NCBI GenBank assembly: GCA_900754805.1
Contig: CAAEEE010000130.1
Location: forward strand, 1 to 9,539
Source of the DNA: Clostridia bacterium
Lineage (GTDB): Bacteria > Bacillota > Clostridia > Peptostreptococcales > Anaerovoracaceae
Direction: 5' to 3'
DNA length: 9,539 nt
Part shown: positions 1 through 6,411 of the stretch, piece after piece
Layout: each line of letters begins with the position of its first letter
Numbering within the stretch: the first letter of the stretch is position 1
Notes under the pieces: model-generated
What the model was told of the DNA's origin: nothing
Databases searched by the model: none
The model's input: the letters and a program-made list of their open reading frames with translations, nothing else
Position numbers and translations under genes: made by a program

Positions 1-61
1 AAACCTGTCCGTCACCGAAACCGATAATAATTCGGGCGCCAAGCTCGTCAACATTTATCAT
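1..61 (-). CDS. 5' end of an unidentified gene, cut by the window edge
   Basis: An ATG at 61-59 is preceded at 5 bases by a very strong Shine-Dalgarno sequence (AGGAGGGG, complement of 67-74). It opens a frame reading MINVDELGARIIIGFGDGQV before the window ends. Twenty residues are too few for me to recognise a family. A second SD-like AGGAGG lies at 84-89, too far away to serve this start. A -10 box (TATAAT) at 180-185 on the minus strand probably starts its transcript, giving a leader of about 110 bases. It lies downstream of rlmH on the same strand but 260 bases away, so it is probably a separate unit. Confidence 0.65.
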   Translation of the reverse strand, partial: MINVDELGARIIIGFGDGQV

Positions 62-87
62 ATCAGCCCCTCCTTTCTTTTTTCCTC

Positions 88-123
88 CTAAAAATCAACA
101 AAAGTAACATCCGGCAGTCTCAT
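88..123 (-). CDS. possible 11-codon leader ORF
   Basis: Within the leader of the gene starting at 61, an ATG at 123-121 opens a short frame, MRLPDVTFVDF, ending in a TAG that overlaps the AGGAGG at 84-89. An in-frame TTG lies four codons further up. No good Shine-Dalgarno sequence precedes either start, so translation is uncertain. A leader peptide, or chance, are both possible. Confidence 0.2.
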   Translation of the reverse strand: MRLPDVTFVDF

Positions 124-179
124 CTGTCTAGCCAAATATTACTTTTTCCAGCTTTTCGTCTCTTCTAATCGCTTTAGTA

Positions 180-185
180 ATTATA
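180..185 (-). promoter_or_regulatory. -10 box for the gene starting at 61
   Basis: The minus strand reads a perfect TATAAT here. The bases 16-18 upstream (GTGGAA/TGGAAA) are a poor -35. The rest of the 62-321 gap is A/T-rich, and I see no convincing terminator for rlmH in it. Confidence 0.45.
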
Positions 186-321
186 CCACTTTTTTTTAAA
201 TTTTCCACCTTTTTTGCTTGAGTAGCGTTAAAAAGCACCTGTTTCGGCGTTTTCTTTACATTTTCTTAGCGGATTTTTCGTCGGTTTTAGAACGCTCTGC
301 TACCTCTCATAACTTTCATGT

Positions 322-801
322 TTACTTATGATAAGTTTCATGTTTTATAATCTTGAAACTGCGATAAATCTGTTCAAGTAAAATCACGCGCATCATCTGG
401 TGCGGAAAGGTCATTTTTGAGAAGGATAATTTAAAATCCGAACGCTTGCTGACTTCTGCACTCAATCCGAGGCTTCCCCCTATGATGAATGCAACATTGC
501 TTTTACCGTCCAGTGAAAGTGTTTCAAGTTTTTCCGCCAGCTCCGGTGAAGAAAGCTGTTTGCCGAGAATTTCGAGCGTAATTACGAAAGTCCCGTCCTT
601 TACCGCTTTCAAAATTGCCCTGCCTTCTTCGACTTTCACATTTTCCTCATCGGCTGCGGAGGCTTTATCGGGAAGTCTTGACTCTTTCAGCTCTACAATC
701 TCCATGCTGCAATAACGGGAAAGTCTCTTCCTATATTCGCTGATCGCGTCCGTCCAGTATTTTTCTTTTAATTTTCCGACACATATAATCTGGATGTTCA
801 T
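322..801 (-). CDS. rlmH: RlmH, 23S rRNA pseudouridine-1915 N3-methyltransferase
   Basis: This 159-residue protein has the usual RlmH length and conserved blocks. RlmH is a SPOUT (knotted) enzyme that uses SAM to methylate N3 of pseudouridine 1915 in 23S rRNA helix 69, on assembled 70S ribosomes. Visible here are the N-terminal IQIICVGKLKEKY strand, the glycine-rich SAM-pocket loop IGGSLG (107-112), MTFPHQMMR (130-138), EQIYR (143-147) and the family's terminal YHK (157-159). The C-terminus is intact, so the protein is expected to be functional. The start is supported by GGAGAG 4 bases upstream. The gene begins 11 bases after the vicX stop, and its ribosome site abuts that stop, so the two are almost certainly co-transcribed and probably translationally coupled. 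The same two genes are neighbours in other Firmicutes, for example Bacillus. Confidence 0.96.
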   Translation of the reverse strand: MNIQIICVGKLKEKYWTDAISEYRKRLSRYCSMEIVELKESRLPDKASAADEENVKVEEGRAILKAVKDGTFVITLEILGKQLSSPELAEKLETLSLDGKSNVAFIIGGSLGLSAEVSKRSDFKLSFSKMTFPHQMMRVILLEQIYRSFKIIKHETYHK

Positions 802-812
802 TTTTCTCTCCG

Positions 813-1625
813 TTAAATTACGATAAGCCGGCTCGGCGTGTCCTTGGGCGCCACCGAAAGTGCCAAGTCTCTTCCGACATAAAAATCGTTTTCTTCTAAA
901 ATATTGCGAACCGTTAAAAGCGCCTGCACAGGTGTATTGTTTTCACTGCTCAGATGCGCTAGGACTACCTGCGGAATTTTTTCTCCACCAAGCTCCGTTA
1001 AATATCTGCAAAGTGCGCCTGCGCAGTCCTCATTGGAAAGATGCCCCGTGTCGCTGAGAATCCTGCGTTTCAACGGGTAAGGATACCGCCCGTAGAGCAG
1101 AAGATTTTTTTCGTGATTTGCCTCCAGAATCAAAACATCCGCTCCGCTTATTGCCTGAAAGATTTCCTCGGTAATATATCCCGTATCCGTTACAATCGCA
1201 ATCTTTTTGCCGTTTTTTTCAAAGGAATAGCAAACAGGCTCGGGTGTGTCATGCGAAATTCCGAAAACATTTACCCTTATATCCTTTATGCGGAAAGCAT
1301 CCCCTCTCTTCACGGTTTCAAAATCGCCGGCCGAAAGGCTTGCAGCCTTTTCTAAAGTACCTTCCCTCGTACCGCCTGTGGCAAAGACCGTTCCCCTAAA
1401 AGGCCGGCGCTTTACCAGCGTATGCAGGCTTTTAATATGGTCGCCATGTTCATGCGTGATAAGAATCGCTCCGAGGCTGTCATAGTCCGCACCTGCGTAT
1501 GCCATTCCCGCATCCATCGCCTTCGCGGTGATTCCGGTATCGACAATCACACTCGTCTCTTCACTTTTTATAATATAACTGTTGCCGGAACTGCTGCTGG
1601 CAAAAGAACAAATCGCTAAATCCAT
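813..1625 (-). CDS. walJ: VicX/WalJ (YycJ) metallo-beta-lactamase-fold hydrolase
   Basis: This 270-residue cytoplasmic protein has the metallo-beta-lactamase fold. The metal-binding motif THEHGDH lies at 57-63 (H58, H60, D62, H63). Further family metal-ligand or core positions are H125 in ISHDTPEP, D147 in VTDTG, HLSNED (H195) and LAHLSSENN (H224). The opening FASSSSGNSYII is typical of the YycJ/VicX branch. Members are named after the walRK/vicRK operons, where they link to cell-wall or DNA-damage phenotypes; a nuclease-like activity is suspected for the family but the substrate is not settled. Here walRK is absent and the gene leads straight into rlmH. The start has a GGAG 5 bases upstream, and an overlapping divergent promoter region with rnhA lies at 1661-1711. 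Confidence 0.92.
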   Translation of the reverse strand: MDLAICSFASSSSGNSYIIKSEETSVIVDTGITAKAMDAGMAYAGADYDSLGAILITHEHGDHIKSLHTLVKRRPFRGTVFATGGTREGTLEKAASLSAGDFETVKRGDAFRIKDIRVNVFGISHDTPEPVCYSFEKNGKKIAIVTDTGYITEEIFQAISGADVLILEANHEKNLLLYGRYPYPLKRRILSDTGHLSNEDCAGALCRYLTELGGEKIPQVVLAHLSSENNTPVQALLTVRNILEENDFYVGRDLALSVAPKDTPSRLIVI

Positions 1626-1660
1626 TTTTACTCCGTCTTTTCTGTTTTCTTCATTTGTCT

Positions 1661-1689
1661 ATATTATCATAAATTCTTTTCGTTGTAAA
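1661..1689 (-). promoter_or_regulatory. promoter of the vicX-rlmH operon
   Basis: On the minus strand TTTACA (1684-1689, 5/6 to consensus) is followed after exactly 17 bases by TAATAT (1661-1666, 4/6). Transcription would begin near 1654, about 30 bases before the vicX start. Confidence 0.5.
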
Positions 1690-1711
1690 ATTGCCAAAAA
1701 TAGGGCATAAT
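1683..1711 (+). promoter_or_regulatory. promoter of rnhA
   Basis: TTGTAA (1683-1688) is followed after 17 bases by CATAAT (1706-1711), a good housekeeping-sigma match. Its -35 box occupies almost the same bases as the -35 box of the opposite vicX promoter, so the two promoters should compete for polymerase. Confidence 0.55.
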
Positions 1712-1743
1712 AGTTTTAATACCACTTTTTTAGGAGAATAAAA

Positions 1744-2289
1744 ATGGCGATTTTGAGAATTTATACAGACGGCGCCTGCTCGGGTAACCAGTCCGATGAA
1801 AATGTCGGCGGCTGGGGCGCTGTCCTTGAATATGGGGAACACAGAAAAGAGCTCTTCGGCGGTCAGGTCAATACGACGAATAACCGCATGGAGCTGACTG
1901 CGGTTATCGAAGCTCTGAAAGCTTTGAAATCACCCGGTCAGACGATTCAGATTTTTACCGACAGTTCCTATGTGGCGAACTGTTTCCGTGAAAAATGGTA
2001 CGAATCGTGGGAAAAGAACCGCTGGAGAAACGCTGCGAAAAAGTCCGTAGAAAATCAAGAGCTTTGGAAAGAACTTCTGGCGCTGGTGCGTCAGCATGAA
2101 ACCCGCTTTTTCCGCGTAAAGGGCCATGTCAATCTGAACAGCAAAAGCACAAATTTCGATGCGCTGTATGAAAAATTCCTGCAGTGGAACGGCATGGACT
2201 TTTCTTTCGAGGATTTCAAATATGTCACCGAGATGAACAATTTGGCGGATGAGCTCGCCAACAGGGGAATCGATGCAAACAGACCCTAA
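1744..2289 (+). CDS. rnhA: ribonuclease H1 with an enlarged C-terminal segment
   Basis: This protein cleaves the RNA strand of RNA-DNA hybrids (R-loops, Okazaki primers) with two metal ions. It shows the full active-site set: D9 in YTDGAC, E50 in NNRMEL, D73 in TDSSY, H128 in VKGH, and D169 in NLADELANRG. The basic, Trp-rich handle (about 82-100, EKWYESWEKNRWRN) matches the substrate-binding helix of E. coli-type RNase HI. At 181 residues it is longer than the roughly 155 of E. coli. The excess is an insert of about 30 residues between the catalytic His and last Asp (about 130-163), which I recall from related clostridial RNases H. The start has AGGAG 8 bases upstream. The gene converges on the Crp-family gene with only 3 bases between stops, leaving no room for a separate terminator. 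Confidence 0.94.
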   Translation: MAILRIYTDGACSGNQSDENVGGWGAVLEYGEHRKELFGGQVNTTNNRMELTAVIEALKALKSPGQTIQIFTDSSYVANCFREKWYESWEKNRWRNAAKKSVENQELWKELLALVRQHETRFFRVKGHVNLNSKSTNFDALYEKFLQWNGMDFSFEDFKYVTEMNNLADELANRGIDANRP

Positions 2290-2292
2290 AGG

Positions 2293-2952
2293 CTAAAGCT
2301 CCTTCAGCAAAAACCGATTTTTTCGATACTCTAAAATCCCTTCCTTCTGCAGCTTGGAAAGCTCTGCGGACATGGCGCTGCGTTCAACCGCCAGAAAGTC
2401 CGCAAGCTGCTGCCGATTGAAAGGGATTTCAAATTCTGCGCTCTTCTTCCGGCGCCCTTCTTCTGAAAGATAGGCTAAAAGCTTTTGACGGGTCGTTCGC
2501 TGCGAAACAAACTCAACCTTCTTCGTAAGGAAGAGATTTTTCGATGCCAGAATACGGATTATGTTCGCTAAAATCTGCGCGTCCGCAAGCTGCTGAAAAT
2601 CCATGAACAGGCACTCACAGTCCTCATTTGCCATAACGCTGACGCCAAGCGGCTCAGTCCCGATGCAGCTATAGGTTTCGGCAAACATATCTCCCTTTTC
2701 CACCTCCGCTAAAATGCTCCGGTTTCCCCAAAAGTCTTCTTTTATAATATGAAGGCTTCCGGCAAGCACAATTGCCGCCTTTACATTCCGCTGTCCTTCA
2801 TGATAAACAAACACTCCTCTTTTGAAGCGCTTTCTCTGCGCTTTGAGCGCCTTTAGCGTATTTTCAATTTTTTCTTCTGTAAACCCCTGAAAGAGTGCAT
2901 TTTGCATGAGCAGCATAAGGTATCCGTTCTCACGGTTTTCTCGATTTTTCAT
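2293..2952 (-). CDS. Crp/Fnr-family transcriptional regulator
   Basis: This is a 219-residue cytoplasmic DNA-binding regulator. An N-terminal cyclic-nucleotide-type beta-barrel covers about 10-125 (FVYHEGQRNVKAAIVLAGSL, then EKGDMFAE). A dimer helix covers about 125-150 (QILANIIRILASKNLFLTKK). A C-terminal Crp helix-turn-helix covers about 160-215 (IPFNRQQLADFLAVERSAMS as the recognition part). I see no FNR-type N-terminal cysteine set, so it probably does not carry an oxygen-sensing [4Fe-4S] cluster; its effector is unknown. The frame could run upstream to 3012, but I choose 2952: it has GAGGG 4 bases upstream, and the best promoter would start transcripts near 3010, on top of the upstream ATG. 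Divergence from an iron-sulphur protein resembles the HcpR-type stress regulator loci of anaerobes, but no hcp gene is seen here. Confidence 0.88.
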   Translation of the reverse strand: MKNRENRENGYLMLLMQNALFQGFTEEKIENTLKALKAQRKRFKRGVFVYHEGQRNVKAAIVLAGSLHIIKEDFWGNRSILAEVEKGDMFAETYSCIGTEPLGVSVMANEDCECLFMDFQQLADAQILANIIRILASKNLFLTKKVEFVSQRTTRQKLLAYLSEEGRRKKSAEFEIPFNRQQLADFLAVERSAMSAELSKLQKEGILEYRKNRFLLKEL

Positions 2953-2986
2953 AAAACCCTCGCTTTTTTTAAATTTATTTCTGTTT

Positions 2987-3002
2987 TGTTGGAAAAACAA
3001 CA
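2987..3002. promoter_or_regulatory. candidate Crp/Fnr-type operator, TGTTG-N6-CAACA
   Basis: A perfect 5-6-5 inverted repeat, TGTTG GAAAAA CAACA, has the same geometry as CRP and HcpR sites (TGTGA-N6-TCACA). It lies about 8-23 bases downstream of the predicted start of the regulator's own transcript, a position that would repress. It is also about 45 bases upstream of the predicted ferredoxin transcript start, near an activating position. Control by the adjacent regulator is inference. Confidence 0.45.
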
Positions 3003-3016
3003 TATTATGCATTAAG

Positions 3017-3045
3017 ATTGTATTATATTATACTCACAAAGTCAA
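3017..3045 (-). promoter_or_regulatory. promoter of the Crp-family regulator
   Basis: On the minus strand TTGACT (3040-3045, 5/6) is followed after 17 bases by TACAAT (3017-3022, 5/6). The predicted start near 3010 gives a leader of roughly 58 bases to the chosen ATG and excludes the earlier ATG codons as ordinary starts. Confidence 0.6.
3029..3034 (+). promoter_or_regulatory. -10 box of the iron-sulphur protein gene
   Basis: TATACT (5/6) lies about 49 bases before the start codon at 3083. No acceptable -35 box is found 16-18 bases upstream, which suits a promoter that needs an activator. It overlaps the opposing promoter of the regulator gene. Confidence 0.4.
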
Positions 3046-3082
3046 ATACAACAAATTTCAGATAACATTTGGAGGTACACAC

Positions 3083-3820
3083 ATGAAAAGAAGGATCATT
3101 GAGATTGACAGAGAAAAATGCAATGGCTGCGGAATCTGTGCCGATGCCTGCCACGAAGGCGCGATCGGCATGAAAGATGGAAAAGCTGTTCTACTTAGAG
3201 ACGACTACTGCGACGGTCTTGGCGACTGCCTGCCGACCTGTCCGACGGGCGCGATTTCCTTTATCGAAAAGGATACGCTTCCTTATGACGAAGCTGCCGT
3301 AAGGGCCAATATGGAAAAGAAAAAAGCAGCTTCCGGCTCTGCGACTGCCGCGCCGGCTGCAGAATTTCACGGCTGCCCGGGAAGCCGCGCTATGAAAATC
3401 GAGCATCGCCATACAGCTGCGCCGGCGTCTGCAGGCATGTCTGATGCTGCGTGCATGGAATCACAGCTTTGCAACTGGCCGGTTCAGATTAAGCTTGCCC
3501 CGATAAAAGCCCCGTATTTCGACGGCGCAAACCTTTTAGTTGCCGCGGACTGCACCGCATATGCCTATGCGAATTTCCACCGCGACTTCATTAAAGGCCG
3601 CACAACGCTGATCGGCTGCCCGAAGCTTGACATGATTGACTACACCGAAAAGCTTGAGGCCATCATCGCGGAAAACGATATTAAGAGTCTGACAATTCTG
3701 CGCATGGAGGTTCCATGCTGCGGCGGAATTGAAATGGCTGCGAAAACCGCACTTCAAAACAGCGGCAAATTCATCCCGTGGAATGTGGTGACGATTTCAA
3801 CCGAAGGGGAAATCCTTTAA
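3083..3820 (+). CDS. 4Fe-4S ferredoxin-like iron-sulphur protein (~245 aa)
   Basis: An N-terminal ferredoxin domain (1-62) is joined by an Ala/Ser-rich linker (about 80-125) to a conserved C-terminal domain of unknown role. The first cluster motif is complete: C13, C16, C19, C23. The second reads C43-DGLGD-C49-LPT-C53, so the expected middle cysteine (position 46) is a leucine; I recall this CDGLG form as usual for the family. The C-terminal domain has LCNWPVQ (129-135), a cysteine in AADC (157), GCPKLD (178-183) and PCCGG (211-215), which may hold another metal site. Homologues sit beside Crp-type regulators and hybrid-cluster-protein genes in anaerobes, suggesting electron transfer or redox/nitrosative stress roles. 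I choose the ATG at 3083 because GGAGG lies 7 bases upstream; the open frame continuing upstream to 2906 crosses both promoters and is not coding. Confidence 0.85.
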   Translation: MKRRIIEIDREKCNGCGICADACHEGAIGMKDGKAVLLRDDYCDGLGDCLPTCPTGAISFIEKDTLPYDEAAVRANMEKKKAASGSATAAPAAEFHGCPGSRAMKIEHRHTAAPASAGMSDAACMESQLCNWPVQIKLAPIKAPYFDGANLLVAADCTAYAYANFHRDFIKGRTTLIGCPKLDMIDYTEKLEAIIAENDIKSLTILRMEVPCCGGIEMAAKTALQNSGKFIPWNVVTISTEGEIL

Positions 3821-3822
3821 AT

Positions 3823-3855
3823 TTTAATCGAATTTTAATCTTACCCTGTTATTCT
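3823..3855 (+). promoter_or_regulatory. direct-repeat regulator site and weak -10 upstream of trxA
   Basis: TTTAAT (3823-3828), 5 bases, TTTAAT (3834-3839), 10 bases, then TATTCT (3850-3855, 4/6 to a -10 box). The wider repeat is ATTTTAATC twice, 11 bases apart, one helical turn. The same layout recurs exactly at 6831-6863. Such tandem hexamers just upstream of a -10, replacing the -35, are typical of OmpR/PhoB-family regulators, and one is encoded in this transcription unit. Confidence 0.5.
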
Positions 3856-3882
3856 TGCTTTACAGAAGGGAAAAACAGGGTA
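3842..3882. repeat. 9-bp inverted repeat around the trxA promoter
   Basis: TACCCTGTT (3842-3850) is the exact reverse complement of AACAGGGTA (3874-3882), with 23 bases between. It could be a weak terminator for the iron-sulphur gene, since it starts 22 bases after that stop, but only an A/T-mixed stretch follows instead of a U-run. It could also be an operator, as it spans the -35 and touches the -10 of trxA. Confidence 0.45.
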
Positions 3883-3888
3883 TATTAT
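3859..3888 (+). promoter_or_regulatory. second, housekeeping-like promoter of trxA
   Basis: TTTACA (3859-3864, 5/6) is followed by TATATT (3881-3886, 16-base spacer) or TATTAT (3883-3888, 18-base spacer). Its predicted start near 3894 gives a leader of about 30 bases. Confidence 0.5.
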
Positions 3889-3922
3889 TTATATATAAAA
3901 ATGAGATTTGGAGGTTATTACT

Positions 3923-4228
3923 ATGATTACGAATATTACGAAGGATAATTTTGAAGCTGAGGTTTTAAAAGCTGACAAGCCGGTTTTAGTTGACTTTTGG
4001 GCATCCTGGTGCGGACCGTGTAAAATGATTGCCCCTGAGGTGCAGCAGATTGCCGATGAGCATCCGGAAATCAAGGTTTGCAAAATCAACGTCGATGAGG
4101 AAGGCGAGCTTTCCATCAAACACGGCGTTATGAGCATTCCGACTCTGATGATTTTTAAAAACGGCGAAGCTGCACAAACCGCTGTCGGTTACAGAAAGAA
4201 GGACGAAATCGAAGAGCTTCTGAAATAG
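3923..4228 (+). CDS. trxA: thioredoxin
   Basis: This 101-residue protein is a complete single-domain thioredoxin, a cytoplasmic thiol-disulphide reductant for enzymes such as ribonucleotide reductase and peroxidases. It has the active site WCGPC (29-33) after VLVDFWAS, the cis-proline P73 in SIPTLM, and FKNGE (78-82). The extra cysteine at 53 is not part of the active site. The ATG at 3923 is chosen because GGAGG lies 8 bases upstream; a TTG 15 bases earlier would put the ribosome site inside the gene. No thioredoxin reductase gene is nearby, so its reductase lies elsewhere. The 51-base gap to the response regulator holds no terminator, so the three genes trxA-regulator-kinase probably form an operon with the promoters at 3823-3888. 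Confidence 0.95.
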   Translation: MITNITKDNFEAEVLKADKPVLVDFWASWCGPCKMIAPEVQQIADEHPEIKVCKINVDEEGELSIKHGVMSIPTLMIFKNGEAAQTAVGYRKKDEIEELLK

Positions 4229-4279
4229 GACAGGACTATAAAGACAAGAATAAACACAAGCAGGAAAGGATGGAAAGTT

Positions 4280-4990
4280 ATGAGGATTTTGATAGCGGAA
4301 GACCAAAAAGATTTAAACAAAATTCTCAAAAAAAAGCTGCAGGCGGAAGGTTACACGGTCGACGCCTGCTTCAACGGCGAGGAAGCTTTGGATTTTCTTG
4401 CCGCGGGTACATATGACGGCGCGGTTTTGGATATCAATATGCCGATTTTAGACGGACTTTCTGTCGTTTCCCATATGCGGAAAAGCGGCGATTACACGCC
4501 CGTTTTATTTTTGACTGCGCGCGATACGGTTTCCGATCGGGTAACCGGCCTTGACATCGGTGCAAACGACTACCTGGTTAAACCTTTTTCTTTCGAGGAG
4601 CTCATGGCAAGGATTCGCGCCCTGACAAGAAAAACGCCGCAGTCCAATACCCCTGTCTATTCTTTGTCCGACCTCACTCTCGATTCGAGAAGCCATGCGG
4701 TACAGCGTGGTGGCAATGACATCAAGCTGTCTGCCAAGGAGTTTTCCCTTCTCGAATATCTTTTGCGAAATAAAGGAAGGGTTCTTTCGCGGGAAGATAT
4801 TGAAAACAATCTTTGGAACTTCGATTATGAAGGCGGCACCAACGCGGTGGATGTATACATCCGCTATCTTCGAAAAAAAATCGACGAGCCGTTTGAAGAA
4901 AAACTGATTCACACGGTACGCGGCGTCGGTTATGTGTTGAAAACAGACGCGCAGGGCGCAGGCTCTTCGCAGAAAGGAAGCAAAAAATGA
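4280..4990 (+). CDS. OmpR/PhoB-family response regulator
   Basis: This 236-residue DNA-binding output of a two-component system has a receiver domain at 1-115. It carries the acidic pair E7-D8, the phospho-acceptor D51 in VLDINMP, T79 in LFLTAR and K101 in LVKPF. A winged-helix domain follows (about 128-222) with KLSAKEFSLLEYLL, the recognition region NAVDVYIRYLRKKID, and the wing HTVRGVGYVL. All key residues are present, so it should be phosphorylated by the kinase encoded next, whose ATG overlaps its stop (ATGA, 4987-4990). The tail after 222 is short, polar and basic. The start at 4280 has GGAAAG just upstream. Members of this family bind tandem 11-base repeats, which fits the TTTAAT pairs at 3823 and 6831; that link is inference. 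Confidence 0.95.
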   Translation: MRILIAEDQKDLNKILKKKLQAEGYTVDACFNGEEALDFLAAGTYDGAVLDINMPILDGLSVVSHMRKSGDYTPVLFLTARDTVSDRVTGLDIGANDYLVKPFSFEELMARIRALTRKTPQSNTPVYSLSDLTLDSRSHAVQRGGNDIKLSAKEFSLLEYLLRNKGRVLSREDIENNLWNFDYEGGTNAVDVYIRYLRKKIDEPFEEKLIHTVRGVGYVLKTDAQGAGSSQKGSKK

Positions 4991-6411
4991 AGCAGCTTTC
5001 CATACAAAAAAAGATTGTCCTTTGGTTTTCCGCAATGCTTCTCATTATTGTTTTGTTCATCTCTGCGATGACCTTTGCGATTGCAAGTTCGGTACTGAAT
5101 GAAAACATCCGTGAACGGCTTTACGATATGGTCACCGTCAATGTCAATGAAATCGAATACTGGAATCGCCTGACCGATACGGAAGAGGAACCCGGAGACC
5201 AGTTTTTAAAATATGAAAGCGGCTGGCTTGAAATCGATGATGATTTCTGCGATGTTTTTGAGGGCATTTCCACGGCACTTTATGATGCTGACGGAAACCT
5301 TCTCTACGGCAATATGCCGATAAAAATTTCCTCCTCGAAGCTTCTCGCCTTTACAAAAATCGGAAAAACAGACTATAAAGGCGAAACTTATTATGTCTAC
5401 GATAAGCCTTTGACTGCCGAAGGCATGGAAGGTCTTTGGGTTCGCGGCGTCATCTCGCAGAACGAAAGCATCAATATTTTATATAATGTCGTGCGTCTTT
5501 CCTTTTGGCTGCTGCCGGCACTGGCTCTGCTTGCTGTTTTAGGCGGCTATCTCATTACACGCAGGTCTTTTCTTCCGGTCGAACAAATCGCAAAAAGTGC
5601 AGAAGAAATCGGCAAAGGCGGAGACCTCAGCAAGCGCCTTGACATCGGCTCCGGCAATGATGAAATCCATATGCTCGCCGATACTTTCAACGAAATGTTT
5701 GTACGCTTAGAAAACAATTTCAACGCGGAAAAGCAATTTACCTCTGACGCTTCCCATGAACTGCGGACACCTGTTTCAGTGATTCTCGCACAGGCGCAAT
5801 TCGCCCTTGAATTTGCCGAAACTCCTGAAGAATATAGAGAAGCTCTCGAAGTCATCGAGCGGCAGGGAAATCGGATGGGTGACATCATTTCGCAACTCTT
5901 GTTCTTCACCCGTCTCACACAGGGCACGGAAGCAGTAACGAAAGAGAATGTCTGCCTGAGTGCTCTCGTGGAAGAAATCTGCGCCGAGCAAAAAATGCTT
6001 CCTCAGGAAGGCAGAAAAAACATATCGCTTATCTGCGATGTTTCTCCTGATGTTTACGCGCTCACAGACCGCAGCCTTTTAACCCTTTGCCTGAATAATC
6101 TGATTTCCAACGCATATAAATACGGCAAAGAAAACGGTCACATACACGTATCTCTTTGCCGTGATACTGATAAAATTCTTATATCGGTAAAAGACGATGG
6201 TATTGGTATTTCCCCGGAAACCCTCCCGAAAATCTGGGAACGCTTTTATCAAGCAGACTCTTCAAGAAGTGCCGATATAAACGAACGCGGACTCGGTCTT
6301 GGACTTTCCATGGTAAACCAAATTTGCAAGCTTCTGGGCATCACTGTAGAAGCCGCCAGCACGCTTGGTCAGGGAAGCGAATTTACACTCTCCCTGCCTT
6401 CCCCGGCTTAA
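4987..6411 (+). CDS. membrane sensor histidine kinase
   Basis: This 474-residue partner of the preceding response regulator has membrane segment 1 at about 11-34, an extracellular sensor region at about 35-168 that is acidic with aromatic residues, and membrane segment 2 at about 171-192. A HAMP linker follows at about 193-245. The dimerisation/phospho-acceptor domain has H257 in SDASHELRTP. The ATP-binding domain has an N box (NNLISNAYKYG, 370-380), G1 box DDGIGIS (403-409), F box ERFYQ (418-422) and G2 box GLGLGL (435-440). Every catalytic motif is present. The sensor region matches no ligand-binding domain I can name, so the signal is unknown. Its stop codon overlaps the stop of the opposing YitT fragment in a TTAA at 6408-6411, and no terminator is obvious there. 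Confidence 0.95.
   Translation: MKQLSIQKKIVLWFSAMLLIIVLFISAMTFAIASSVLNENIRERLYDMVTVNVNEIEYWNRLTDTEEEPGDQFLKYESGWLEIDDDFCDVFEGISTALYDADGNLLYGNMPIKISSSKLLAFTKIGKTDYKGETYYVYDKPLTAEGMEGLWVRGVISQNESINILYNVVRLSFWLLPALALLAVLGGYLITRRSFLPVEQIAKSAEEIGKGGDLSKRLDIGSGNDEIHMLADTFNEMFVRLENNFNAEKQFTSDASHELRTPVSVILAQAQFALEFAETPEEYREALEVIERQGNRMGDIISQLLFFTRLTQGTEAVTKENVCLSALVEEICAEQKMLPQEGRKNISLICDVSPDVYALTDRSLLTLCLNNLISNAYKYGKENGHIHVSLCRDTDKILISVKDDGIGISPETLPKIWERFYQADSSRSADINERGLGLGLSMVNQICKLLGITVEAASTLGQGSEFTLSLPSPA

Noticed and set aside
860..1619. Plus-strand open frames opposite vicX
   Set aside because: Antisense shadows of a clear metallo-hydrolase gene, with no ribosome sites or recognisable domains.
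2986..3003. Possible Rex site at the Crp-type palindrome
   Set aside because: Only 9 of 14 fixed positions fit the Rex consensus, while the 5-6-5 Crp-type symmetry is perfect.
2953..3012. Longer version of the Crp-family protein starting at 3012
   Set aside because: The upstream ATG codons have no ribosome site and coincide with the predicted transcript start; the added residues are basic and unlike the family.
2906..3082. Open frame extending the iron-sulphur protein upstream by 59 codons
   Set aside because: It runs through both divergent promoters and the start of the regulator gene, and the ATG at 3083 has an ideal ribosome site and begins the ferredoxin fold.
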